NCBI GenBank assembly: GCA_002951995.1
Contig: CP019797.1
Span: 914,501 to 978,500 of the forward strand
Direction: 5' to 3'
Length of the DNA: 64,000 nt
Origin: Stenotrophomonas acidaminiphila
Lineage (GTDB): Bacteria > Pseudomonadota > Gammaproteobacteria > Xanthomonadales > Xanthomonadaceae
Positions 49,854 through 59,112 of this stretch are shown piece by piece. The notes beneath the pieces are model-generated. The model did no database searches. It was not told the DNA's origin and saw only the letters and a list, made by a program, of their open reading frames with translations. The position numbers and the translations under genes were made by a program. The stretch's first letter is position 1. Each line of letters opens with the position of its first letter.

Positions 49854-50001
49854 GCGTGCGGCGCATGGAATGCGCCCAAGTGGTTGATCGCCGTGGCATT
49901 TTGCCAGAATGCAAGGCTCCGGCGCTTTCCACTACACTATCCCACGGCCATCGCTTCCGATGGCGCCTTTTGAACCACTACTCCATCTGGAGCGATATCC
50001 A

Positions 50002-50241
50002 ATGAGCACCATCGAAGAACGCGTCAAGAAAATCGTCGTCGAACAGCTTGGCGTCAAGGAAGAGGAAGTCACCAACAGCGCATCGTTCGTCGATGACCTG
50101 GGCGCTGACTCGCTGGACACCGTCGAACTGGTGATGGCGCTGGAAGAAGAGTTCGAGTGCGAGATCCCGGACGAAGAAGCCGAGAAGATCAGCACCGTGC
50201 AGGCCGCCATCGATTACATCAAGGCCCACGTCAAGGCCTGA
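50002..50241 (+). CDS. acpP: acyl carrier protein
   Basis: 79 residues from the ATG at 50002. The phosphopantetheine site is Ser37 in [13 protein letters not shown]; strongly acidic helix II ([18 protein letters not shown]). The 148-base gap upstream and the very high expected level suggest its own promoter, although no clear one was found. Confidence 0.97.
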   Translation: MSTIEERVKKIVVEQLGVKEEEVTNSASFVDDLGADSLDTVELVMALEEEFECEIPDEEAEKISTVQAAIDYIKAHVKA

Positions 50242-50297
50242 TGACCGGCGGCTGATGCGCGGCGGCGGCACGTCCGCATGCCGCGCACGGCAAGCCC

Positions 50298-50321
50298 ATG
50301 GGGCCGCGACAGCGGCCCCAT
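50298..50321 (+). terminator. hairpin between acpP and fabF
   Basis: 10-bp perfect stem (50298-50307 with 50312-50321) with a GACA loop but no T-tract, inside a 237-base gap. It may stabilise acpP mRNA or attenuate read-through into fabF. Nothing else was recognised in this gap. Confidence 0.5.
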
Positions 50322-50478
50322 CCCATTCGGGCGCCGGCCGCGCAGCGGCCCGTCCGGTGGGCGTGGACGCCGCGCCAGCGGCGCGCCCACGCAATCTGGA
50401 ATCCGGCCGTGAACGGCCATGTGCATCCGCGTCCCCCGCGTCATACCCGCATCGAGCACCGGGTCAGGAGAAACCGCA

Positions 50479-51741
<1,263 letters not shown>

Positions 51742-51757
51742 GCCGCCGTCTGCTGCG

Positions 51758-51779
51758 CCCTCTCCCTGCCGGGAGAGGG
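51758..51779 (+). terminator. hairpin after fabF
   Basis: 9-bp perfect stem CCCTCTCCC/GGGAGAGGG with a TGCC loop, 16 bases after the fabF stop, without a T-tract. Confidence 0.5.
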
Positions 51780-51907
51780 GGCGGCGCGCGGGCGCACCGG
51801 GTCATGCCCGGGTCCACCCGCACCGGCGGCGCGGTTCCCGCACCCGCGCCGCAGGGAATCTTCCCCCGCCGGGCGCAGGCGCCGCCCTCCTGATCTCCGG
51901 GCCACCG

Positions 51908-53251
51908 ATGCATCTTTTCCCCCTGCACGCCGACACCGACCTGCTGGCGCTGCATCGGCTGTCCCCGCAGCGCTACCCGCTGCTGCTCGAATCCACCGCC
52001 GCCGGCCGCCAGGGCCGCTGGGACCTGCTGCTGGTCGCCGATGGCGGCCAACTGCGGCTTGATGCCGATGGCACGGTGCGGCGCGAAGACGGTACCCCGG
52101 TCGAAGGCGGCTTCCTGGACGCGCTGGACCGCGACTGGCAGGCGCTGCGCATCGCGCGCGATCCGGACGCTGCGGCGGTTCCGTTCCGGGGTGGCTGGGC
52201 GCTGCTGCTCGACTACGAGCTGGCCGGGCAGATCGAACCGGTGCTGCGGCTGCCGGCGCGCGTCGACGGCCTGCCCGCCGCGCTGGCCCTGCGCTGCCCG
52301 GCGGCGGTGCTGCGCGACCGCGACAGCGGACGTTGCATCGCGCTGGCCGAGGACGGCCGCGACGCCGTGTTCGCGCAGCTGCGCCAGGACCTGCACGCGG
52401 CGCGGCAACTGCCGGAGCTGCCGGCCTGGCAGCCGCCGCTGGCACTGGACGAGGACGCCGACGCGCAGTTCATCGACGGTGTCCGCCGGGTGATCGATTA
52501 CCTGCATGCCGGCGATGTGTTCCAGGTCAATCTCTCGCGCCGCTGGCAGGCGCGCTTCGCGCGGCCGCTGGCGCCGGCGGCGCTGTACGCGCGCCTGCGC
52601 CAGGCCAATCCGGCGCCGTTCGCCGGGCTGTTCGCTGCGGCCGGGCGCGCGGTGGTCAGTTCCTCGCCGGAGCGGCTGGTGTCGGTGCACGGCGATGTGG
52701 TGCAGACCCGGCCGATCGCCGGCACCCGCCCGCGCTTCGACGGCGACGACGATGCCGCGCGCATCCGCGAACTGGTCGGCCACCCCAAGGAGCGTGCCGA
52801 GCACGTGATGCTGATCGACCTGGAGCGCAACGACCTGGGCCGCATCGCGGCGCCGGGCAGCGTCGAAGTGGACGAGCTGATGACGGTCGAAAGCTACGCC
52901 CACGTGCACCACATCGTCAGCAACGTGCGCGCGCGGCTGCGCCCGGAGGTGAGCCCGGGGCAGGTGATCGCCGCGACCTTCCCGGGCGGCACCATCACCG
53001 GCTGCCCCAAGGTGCGCTGCATGGAGATCATCGCCGAGCTGGAACAGACCGCGCGGGGCGCCTACACCGGCGCGTTCGGCTGGCTCAACCGCGATGGCGA
53101 CATGGACCTGAACATCCTGATCCGTACCGCCGAGGTGCAGGGCGACACCGTGCGCTTCCGCACCGGCGCCGGCATCGTGGTCGATTCCGACCCGTCGCGC
53201 GAACTGGACGAGACCCGCGCCAAGGCGCGCGGCCTGCTGCGCGCGCTGTAG
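51908..53251 (+). CDS. pabB: aminodeoxychorismate synthase component I
   Basis: 447 residues, chorismate-binding fold. DVFQVNLSRRWQA, PIAGTRPR, HVMLIDLERNDLGRI (metal and chorismate site), GGTITGCPKVRCMEII and TGAGIVVDSDP. PabB with an amidotransferase converts chorismate to aminodeoxychorismate for folate. PIAGT rather than an anthranilate-synthase pattern, and the downstream mltG/holB, favour PabB over TrpE. No pabC lies behind it. Confidence 0.9.
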   Translation: MHLFPLHADTDLLALHRLSPQRYPLLLESTAAGRQGRWDLLLVADGGQLRLDADGTVRREDGTPVEGGFLDALDRDWQALRIARDPDAAAVPFRGGWALLLDYELAGQIEPVLRLPARVDGLPAALALRCPAAVLRDRDSGRCIALAEDGRDAVFAQLRQDLHAARQLPELPAWQPPLALDEDADAQFIDGVRRVIDYLHAGDVFQVNLSRRWQARFARPLAPAALYARLRQANPAPFAGLFAAAGRAVVSSSPERLVSVHGDVVQTRPIAGTRPRFDGDDDAARIRELVGHPKERAEHVMLIDLERNDLGRIAAPGSVEVDELMTVESYAHVHHIVSNVRARLRPEVSPGQVIAATFPGGTITGCPKVRCMEIIAELEQTARGAYTGAFGWLNRDGDMDLNILIRTAEVQGDTVRFRTGAGIVVDSDPSRELDETRAKARGLLRAL

Positions 53252-53381
53252 CGCCGCGGCCACCGCCATGGCGGGAAGCCTGCCGGGCCGTCAACGCCGG
53301 CAGCCGCGCCGGGCGATTGCTTGGCGGCCGCGACGCGGCGCGCGGTATCCTGCGCGGCAGGATCGGACTTCGAGGTAATCC

Positions 53382-54443
53382 ATGGGGCTTGGCAAACGCG
53401 GCTGTCTGCTGACGGTGCTGATGCTGCTGCTGACGCTGGCCGGCATCGTCGTCGGCATCGGCGGCTGGTTCTACTACCGGCAGGCGCAGTTCGCCGAGGT
53501 GCGGCTCACGCCGAGCCAGGACAGCGTGGTGGTCGCCCGCGGCGATGGCCTCAACGCCGTGCTCGACAAGCTGCGCCAGGCCGGCATCGGCGAAGGCCGC
53601 GATTACCAGTGGCAGTTGCTGGCACGTCAGCTCGACGCCGCCGGCAAGCTCAAGGTGGGCGAGTACGCGCTGGATGACGCGCTCACCCCGCGCGAACTGC
53701 TGCTGCGCATGCGCCAGGGCAGGGTGCTGCAGCACCGCGTGACCCTCGTCGAGGGCTGGAACATCCGCCAGCTGCGCGCCGCACTGCGGCGGGCCGAGCC
53801 GCTGCTGCACGAAACCGATGCGCTGGACGATGCCGAGCTGATGCGCCGCCTGGGCTTTCCCGACCAGCACCCGGAAGGGCGGTTCCTGCCGGAGACCTAT
53901 GTCTACCAGCGCGGCGACAGCGACCTGGACGTGCTCAGGCGCGCCCATGCAGCGATGGAAAAGGAACTGGCCGCAGCCTGGGCCGCGCGCAGCGAGGACC
54001 TGCCGCTGGCCTCGCCCTATGAACTGCTGATCCTGGCCTCGATCGTCGAGAAGGAAACCGGCCTGGCCGCCGAGCGGCCGCAGATCGCCGGGGTGTTCGC
54101 GCGCCGCCTGAAAATGGGCATGCGCCTGCAGACCGACCCGACCGTGATCTACGGCATCGGCAGTGCCTATGACGGCAACATCCGCAAGGTCCACCTGACC
54201 ACCGACACGCCGTACAACACCTATACCCGTGCCGGCCTGCCGCCCACGCCCATCGCCATGCCCGGCAAGGATGCGCTGGCCGCGGCCGCGCGCCCGGCGC
54301 CGGGCGACGCGCTGTATTTCGTGGCGGTCGGCGACGGCAGCGGCGCGCACGTGTTCTCGGCGACCTACGCCGAACACAACGCGGCCGTGGCGCGCTACCT
54401 GCGCCAACTGCGCGACAACCGCGCGGTGGAGGCGCAGCAGTGA
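53382..54443 (+). CDS. mltG: endolytic murein transglycosylase MltG
   Basis: 353 residues. One N-terminal membrane helix (about 8-32), a LysM-like subdomain (about 45-110), then the YceG domain with catalytic Glu in LASIVEKETG. Conserved GRFLPETYVY, LQTDPTVIYG and YNTYTRAGLPPTPI. It cuts nascent glycan strands at the inner membrane. Its stop overlaps the holB GTG (GTGA). Confidence 0.95.
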   Translation: MGLGKRGCLLTVLMLLLTLAGIVVGIGGWFYYRQAQFAEVRLTPSQDSVVVARGDGLNAVLDKLRQAGIGEGRDYQWQLLARQLDAAGKLKVGEYALDDALTPRELLLRMRQGRVLQHRVTLVEGWNIRQLRAALRRAEPLLHETDALDDAELMRRLGFPDQHPEGRFLPETYVYQRGDSDLDVLRRAHAAMEKELAAAWAARSEDLPLASPYELLILASIVEKETGLAAERPQIAGVFARRLKMGMRLQTDPTVIYGIGSAYDGNIRKVHLTTDTPYNTYTRAGLPPTPIAMPGKDALAAAARPAPGDALYFVAVGDGSGAHVFSATYAEHNAAVARYLRQLRDNRAVEAQQ

Positions 54444-55399
54444 GCGACGTTTTCGCCCCCTGGCAGCAGCGCGCCCATGACCAGACCGTGGCGGCGCTGG
54501 ACGCCGGCCGCCTCGGCCATGGCCTGCTGCTGTGCGGGCCGGCCGGCATGGGCAAGCGCGCGGTGGCGATGGCGCTGGCCCGCCACGTGCTGGATACCGG
54601 CATGGACGCGGCCGGACGCGCGCGCAACGCGCAGCTGATCGCCGCCGGTACCCACCCGGACCTGCAGGTGGTGTCCTTCATCCCCAACAAGACCGGCGAC
54701 AAGCTGCGTACCGAGATCGTGATCGAGCAGGTGCGCGAGATCTCGCAGAAGCTGGCGCTGACGCCGCAGTACGGCGCGGCCCAGGTGGTGATCGTCGACC
54801 CGGCCGATGCGATCAACCGTGCCGCCTGCAACGCGCTGCTCAAGACCCTGGAAGAGCCCGCGCCCGGTCGTTACCTGTGGCTGGTCAGCGCCGACCCCGC
54901 GCGCTTGCCGCAGACCATCCGCAGCCGTTGCCAGCGGCTGGAGTTCCGGCTGCCGCCGCGCGAGGAAGCGCTGGCCTGGCTGCAGCGCCAGGGGCATGCC
55001 GAAGGCGCCGCGCGCGAAGCGCTCGACGCCGCGCGCGGCCATCCCGGGCTGGCCGACCGCTGGCTGCAGGGCGAGGGCATGGCGCTGCGCCGGCAGGTGG
55101 CCGAGGAACTGGACAGGCTCGCCGGCGGGCGCGTCGGCGCGGTGGAGCTGGCCCAGCGCTGGAGCGGTGACGAACACGCCGACCTGCGCCTGCGGCATGC
55201 CGCCGATCTGGCCCTGCGCCGGGCCACGGACGGCTTGACCGATCCGGGCCGATTGCACAAGCTGGCCGCCTGGTTCGATGCCGCCAACCGCACCCGCGAC
55301 CTGCTGCGCACCACGGTGCGCGCCGATCTGGCGATGGTGGAGCTGCTGCTGGGCTGGGCCGCGGCCAACCCGCCGCCATCCAAAGGAAACAACCGATGA
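54440..55399 (+). CDS. holB: DNA polymerase III subunit delta'
   Basis: 319 residues from a GTG overlapping mltG. A degenerate Walker A GPAGMGKR and VVIVDPADAINRAACNALLKTLEEP are the clamp-loader core; no zinc cysteines. Delta' is the stator of the clamp loader and works with DnaX and HolA. In E. coli tmk lies between mltG and holB; it is absent here. The stop overlaps pilZ (ATGA). Confidence 0.93.
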   Translation: MSDVFAPWQQRAHDQTVAALDAGRLGHGLLLCGPAGMGKRAVAMALARHVLDTGMDAAGRARNAQLIAAGTHPDLQVVSFIPNKTGDKLRTEIVIEQVREISQKLALTPQYGAAQVVIVDPADAINRAACNALLKTLEEPAPGRYLWLVSADPARLPQTIRSRCQRLEFRLPPREEALAWLQRQGHAEGAAREALDAARGHPGLADRWLQGEGMALRRQVAEELDRLAGGRVGAVELAQRWSGDEHADLRLRHAADLALRRATDGLTDPGRLHKLAAWFDAANRTRDLLRTTVRADLAMVELLLGWAAANPPPSKGNNR

Positions 55400-55749
55400 G
55401 TGCGACGAACGCGCGCCAGGGCATTCTTTCCCTGGCGGTCAAGGACAAGGCCGCGCTGTACAGCGCCTACATGCCGTTCGTGAAGAACGGCGGCGTGTTC
55501 GTGCCCACGCCCAAGCGCTACTTCCTCGGCGACGAGGTGTTCGTGCTGCTGACCCTGCCCGATTCCAGCGAGCGCCTGCCGGTCGCCGGCAAGGTGGTGT
55601 GGGTCACGCCACTGGGCGCGCAGGGCAACCGCCAGGCGGGTATCGGCGTGCAGCTGGCCGACGGTGCCGACGGCGAGGCCATCCGCGGCCGCATCGAGAC
55701 CCTGCTGGCCGGCACCGCCGGTTCGGACAAGCCGACCCACACCATGTAG
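55396..55749 (+). CDS. pilZ: PilZ-domain type IV pilus protein (non-canonical)
   Basis: 117 residues. It has the PilZ beta-barrel core (GGVFVPTPKRYFLGDEVFVLLTLP, in two parts, and VAGKVVWVTPLG) but lacks the RxxxR c-di-GMP binding arginines. This matches the founding PilZ protein of Xanthomonas and Pseudomonas, which works in pilus assembly through partner proteins (FimX, PilB) instead of binding c-di-GMP itself. The linkage to holB is conserved. Confidence 0.92.
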   Translation: MSATNARQGILSLAVKDKAALYSAYMPFVKNGGVFVPTPKRYFLGDEVFVLLTLPDSSERLPVAGKVVWVTPLGAQGNRQAGIGVQLADGADGEAIRGRIETLLAGTAGSDKPTHTM

Positions 55750-55862
55750 GTGGCGTGGGCGCCGCCGGCGCCCCGCAGGGGCGGGATGCACGCGCCGGCA
55801 GGCCGCCTTGGCGGGCCCGTCGCGGTACCGGGCCGGGCCTGCAAAAAAGTTGCATTGATCCG

Positions 55863-55890
55863 TTGACGTCTTCGCGATTCCCCCTATAAT
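55863..55890 (+). promoter_or_regulatory. promoter of tRNA-Val(CAC)
   Basis: TTGACG (55863-55868), 16-base spacer, perfect TATAAT (55885-55890), 16 bases before the tRNA 5' end. The best sigma-70 promoter in the window. Confidence 0.85.
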
Positions 55891-55906
55891 GAGCGGCTCG
55901 CAACAC

Positions 55907-55981
55907 GGGCGGTTAGCTCAGCGGTAGAGCATTGCCTTCACACGGCAAGGGTCGCAGGTTCGAACCCTGCACCGCCCACCA
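55907..55981 (+). tRNA. tRNA-Val (CAC)
   Basis: 75 nt with encoded CCA; acceptor arm GGGCGGT/ACCGCCC; anticodon loop TTCACAC gives CAC. It stands alone with its own promoter and terminator. Confidence 0.96.
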
Positions 55982-56001
55982 AGACACTGTTGCAACGCAT
56001 G

Positions 56002-56026
56002 AAGACCGGCCCCAGGCCGGTCTTTT
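56002..56026 (+). terminator. terminator after tRNA-Val(CAC)
   Basis: 10-bp perfect stem (56002-56011 with 56015-56024) and T-tract. Confidence 0.9.
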
Positions 56027-56102
56027 GCGTTTTGCCTTCCGTGGTCTGGATCGCCCGTCGTCCGGGCTGCACCGCGGGTTGCGCGATGCGCCCGGTTTGC
56101 GC

Positions 56103-57350
56103 TCACTGCGCCGGGTAGGGGCCGAACGCCGCCTTGACCCGCATCCGCTCGTCGCCGTCATCGACCACGAACACGCGGTAGCTGTCGCCCCCGGGAGCGG
56201 TGCGGATCACCACGTGGCCCTGGGTGCTGCGCGCCTGCCGCTCGATGCCGTAGGTGGTGCGCGCGGTGGCCTCGGACACGTGGGTGACGAAGATGTCGCG
56301 CTCGCCGGGCCACAGCGCCTTCGAGGTGAGCCGGTGCCAGGTGTTCACCGCCGGGTGGCCTTCGGCGCGTGCGGTCACCACGATCACCCGCGGGCGCAGC
56401 GCCGCCAGGAACGCGGCGCTGTTGGCGTCCCAGCTGCCGTGGTGGTTGGCCTTCATCGCATCGATCGGGCCGGCGGCTTCGGCCACTGGCCGTTCCACCT
56501 GTTGCCACGCACCGTCGCCATCGGGCAGGGCGACGCGCTCGTCGCTGAGGTCGCCGCCGCTGAAATAATCGAACCTGCCATAGCGGATGACGAAGGCGTT
56601 GCTGAGAATGTTCTCGATCGGCTGCTGGTCCTTGCCCAGGGTGTGCAGCGGCGGGAACAGGTCGCGGGTGGCGTTGCCCTGGCCGGTCCAGACACGGCCG
56701 TTGCCATACAGGTTGCGGATCTCGAAGCCCGGGTAGTTGCCGGCCGCATGCAGCAGCGCGATCTGGTCGTTGCGGCCGGGTGCGAAGCGTTCAACTTTCA
56801 GGCCGCGGTGCCGGATCTGCCAGTCGAGGAACCGGCGGTAGTTGTCGAGCGTGGCGTTGCGGATCGGCGCCGGGAAGTCGTAGTGCGGCCAGCCGCGATC
56901 CAGGATCGTGGCGATCGGCACGGATTCGGCGACCTGGGTGATGCCGCTGAGCCGGTAGGCGCCGTTGGCGGCGAGCGGGGAGTCGGCGGTGATCGCGCCC
57001 ATGTGGTCGCCATGGAAATGCGAGAGCAGCGCGTAGTCGATGCCGCCGTGGCCGCGCGGCAGCACCCGCTGGACGTAGCGCGCGACCCATTCCCCCGGCG
57101 GGCGCGACGCATCGGGCCGGCTCGGCAGCGAGAACGGCGGCGCTTCGACCGTCTTGCCGCTGGCGTCCTCCAGCAGGGTGGTGCCGTCGGGAAGGATGAA
57201 GAACAGGGCGTCGCCGCGCCCGGTGTTGATGTGGTGGATGTCCAGTTCGCCGTCGCGCCATGGCGGCAGCGGCTGGCCGATTTCCGGTGGCCGTGCGAAG
57301 GCGCTGGCGGCCAGAGCCGGCAAGGCAAGCAACAGGATGCGTGTGTTCAT
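56103..57350 (-). CDS. exported MBL-fold hydrolase (ComEC/Rec2-type domain)
   Basis: 415 residues. Signal peptide MNTRILLLALPALAASAFA. MBL fold with LDIHHINTGRGDALFFILPDG (in two parts), metal motif LLSHFHGDHMGA, Asp in YFSGGDLSDER, and MKANHHGSWDANS. The last is the HHGS motif shared with the ComEC DNA-processing domain. No membrane channel part, so it is a secreted stand-alone hydrolase, possibly a phosphodiesterase or nuclease. It is 82 bases downstream of the PhoD-type phosphatase on the same strand, so probably the last gene of the TonB-receptor locus. Confidence 0.8.
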   Translation of the reverse strand: MNTRILLLALPALAASAFARPPEIGQPLPPWRDGELDIHHINTGRGDALFFILPDGTTLLEDASGKTVEAPPFSLPSRPDASRPPGEWVARYVQRVLPRGHGGIDYALLSHFHGDHMGAITADSPLAANGAYRLSGITQVAESVPIATILDRGWPHYDFPAPIRNATLDNYRRFLDWQIRHRGLKVERFAPGRNDQIALLHAAGNYPGFEIRNLYGNGRVWTGQGNATRDLFPPLHTLGKDQQPIENILSNAFVIRYGRFDYFSGGDLSDERVALPDGDGAWQQVERPVAEAAGPIDAMKANHHGSWDANSAAFLAALRPRVIVVTARAEGHPAVNTWHRLTSKALWPGERDIFVTHVSEATARTTYGIERQARSTQGHVVIRTAPGGDSYRVFVVDDGDERMRVKAAFGPYPAQ

Positions 57351-57432
57351 GGGCGTGTAGGCGGGAGCGCGGCCGACGGGCAGCCGCGGAAATGCCGATG
57401 CGGAAGTGGACGTGGAAGTACCGGCGCGGGTG

Positions 57433-59049
57433 TCATGCGCGGTGCAGCTTGGGCACGTGCGGTTCGACGATGAAGCTGGCGCGGGTGGAGATCCGCCCGC
57501 CCTTGCGCTGCACCTGGTCCATCACCCTGATATCGGTGCGCCATTGCGTGGCGCTGATCTCGTGGACGTGGTAACCGCGCAGGTTGTCGATCAGCTTCAG
57601 GAACGGGTTGTCGGCCTGGTCGAAGCGGCGCACGCTCGGCGAATCGACGGCGCCGTCGCCATTGGACGAGATCGAAGTGGCGAGGAACTCGGTCGCCACC
57701 GCGGGGCCGTCGCGCTCGTCGTCGCGCAGCGGCACTTCGGCCACGGCATTCATGTGCGCATCGCCGGTGGCGATGACCACGTTGCCGAGCTTGCGGTCGT
57801 GGATGCCCTGGAGCAGGCGTCGCCGCGAATCCGGGAAGCCGTCCCATTTGTCCTCGTACGCGCCGTGCAGGCGGCCGTCGGGGTCGCGTCCCTGCAGCGG
57901 CATCACCCAGACCTGCTGGGCGATGAGGTTCCAGCGGCTGCCGCCGCCCAGGCCTGCATGCAGCCAGGCTTCCTGTTCCGCGCCGAGGATGTTCGAGTCC
58001 TGGCCCTGCTCGAAGCGGCATTTGGCCAGCGACCTGGGATTCGGGCAGATCTGGTTGCTGCGGTGGCTGCGCGTGTCCAGTACGTGCATGCGCAGCAGGT
58101 TGCCGTAGTCCAGCCGCCGGAAATACGCGGTGCCGCCATCGGCACGCGGCAGCTGCGCGCGGCGTACCGGCGAGTTCTCGTACCAGGCCTGCATCGCGTG
58201 CAGCCTGCGCAGCGCGAACAGTTCCGGCGGGGTGCGGTCCTGGTCCCAGGGGCCGTTCCAGTCGTTGTCCACTTCGTGGTCGTCGAACGAGCAGATGAAG
58301 GCGACGGCGGCATGCGCGGCCTGCAGGTCGGTATCGCTCTTGTACTGCGCGTAGCGGCGGCGGTAGTCGTCCAGGGTGTACAGCTCGTCGCCATGGTGCA
58401 GCCGCTCGACCGGGTTGCCGGCCGCGTCGCGGATCGCGTACCCGGCCTTGCGCGACGCCGCTTCGCTGCCTTCGTAGATGTAGTCGCCGTAGTGGAACAG
58501 GGCGTCGAGCTCGGGTTCCTCGCCGAGATGGCGGTAGGCATCGAACCAGCCATGGAAGTAGGCCTGGCAGCCGGCCACGGCGATGCGCAGGCGCTCAGGG
58601 ATGGCGCCGGCGCGCGGCGCGGTGCGTGCGCTGCCGGTGGCGCTGGCGTCGCCGCCGTCGATCATGAAGCGGTACCAGTACGGACGCGCCGGCTGCAGCC
58701 CGGCCACTTCCACGTGCACGCTGTGGCCGAGTTCGGGCCGTGCCAGGTACTCGCCGCTCCGGACGACGCGCGCGAAGTGCGCGTCCTCGGCCACCTGCCA
58801 CTTCACCGGCACCGCGACCATCGGCATGCCGCCGTGCTCATGCAACGGCCTGGGCGCGAGCCGGGTCCAGATCACGAAGCCGTCGGGCCAGGGGTCGCCG
58901 GCGGCGACGCCGAGGGTGAAGGGGTAGCCTTCGAGCGGCGGTGCGGCGCGTACGCCGCGTGCCGGCGCCAGGCCGGCGAACAGGGCCAGCGAGCTGGCGC
59001 CGAGCAGGAACCTGCGGCGGCTGAGTTCGGGAAACGTGCGCATGGTCAT
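57433..59049 (-). CDS. phoD: PhoD-family alkaline phosphatase/phosphodiesterase (Tat-exported)
   Basis: 538 residues. Tat signal ELSRRRFLLGASSLALFAG (twin Arg in SRRRFL). An N-terminal Fn3-like domain (LGVAAGDPWPDGFVIWTRL) precedes the metallophosphoesterase domain. That has the Cys ligand segment VAGCQAYF, HYGDYIYEG, FICSFDDHEVDNDW and VVIATGDAHMNAV, consistent with the Fe/Ca-dependent PhoD family. It would cleave phosphate mono- or diesters outside the cytoplasm. It lies 63 bases after the TonB receptor. No Pho box was seen near it. Confidence 0.9.
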   Translation of the reverse strand: MTMRTFPELSRRRFLLGASSLALFAGLAPARGVRAAPPLEGYPFTLGVAAGDPWPDGFVIWTRLAPRPLHEHGGMPMVAVPVKWQVAEDAHFARVVRSGEYLARPELGHSVHVEVAGLQPARPYWYRFMIDGGDASATGSARTAPRAGAIPERLRIAVAGCQAYFHGWFDAYRHLGEEPELDALFHYGDYIYEGSEAASRKAGYAIRDAAGNPVERLHHGDELYTLDDYRRRYAQYKSDTDLQAAHAAVAFICSFDDHEVDNDWNGPWDQDRTPPELFALRRLHAMQAWYENSPVRRAQLPRADGGTAYFRRLDYGNLLRMHVLDTRSHRSNQICPNPRSLAKCRFEQGQDSNILGAEQEAWLHAGLGGGSRWNLIAQQVWVMPLQGRDPDGRLHGAYEDKWDGFPDSRRRLLQGIHDRKLGNVVIATGDAHMNAVAEVPLRDDERDGPAVATEFLATSISSNGDGAVDSPSVRRFDQADNPFLKLIDNLRGYHVHEISATQWRTDIRVMDQVQRKGGRISTRASFIVEPHVPKLHRA

Positions 59050-59112
59050 CCTCGATGTGCAGGAGGCGGCGCACCGCGCGGTGCGCGCGCCGGAGGGATG
59101 TGGACGGCCCGC

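Noticed and set aside
56103..59049. Pho box in front of the PhoD/MBL genes
   Set aside because: The gaps 57351-57432 and 59050-59112 hold no pair of CTGTCAT-like half-sites at 11-base spacing.
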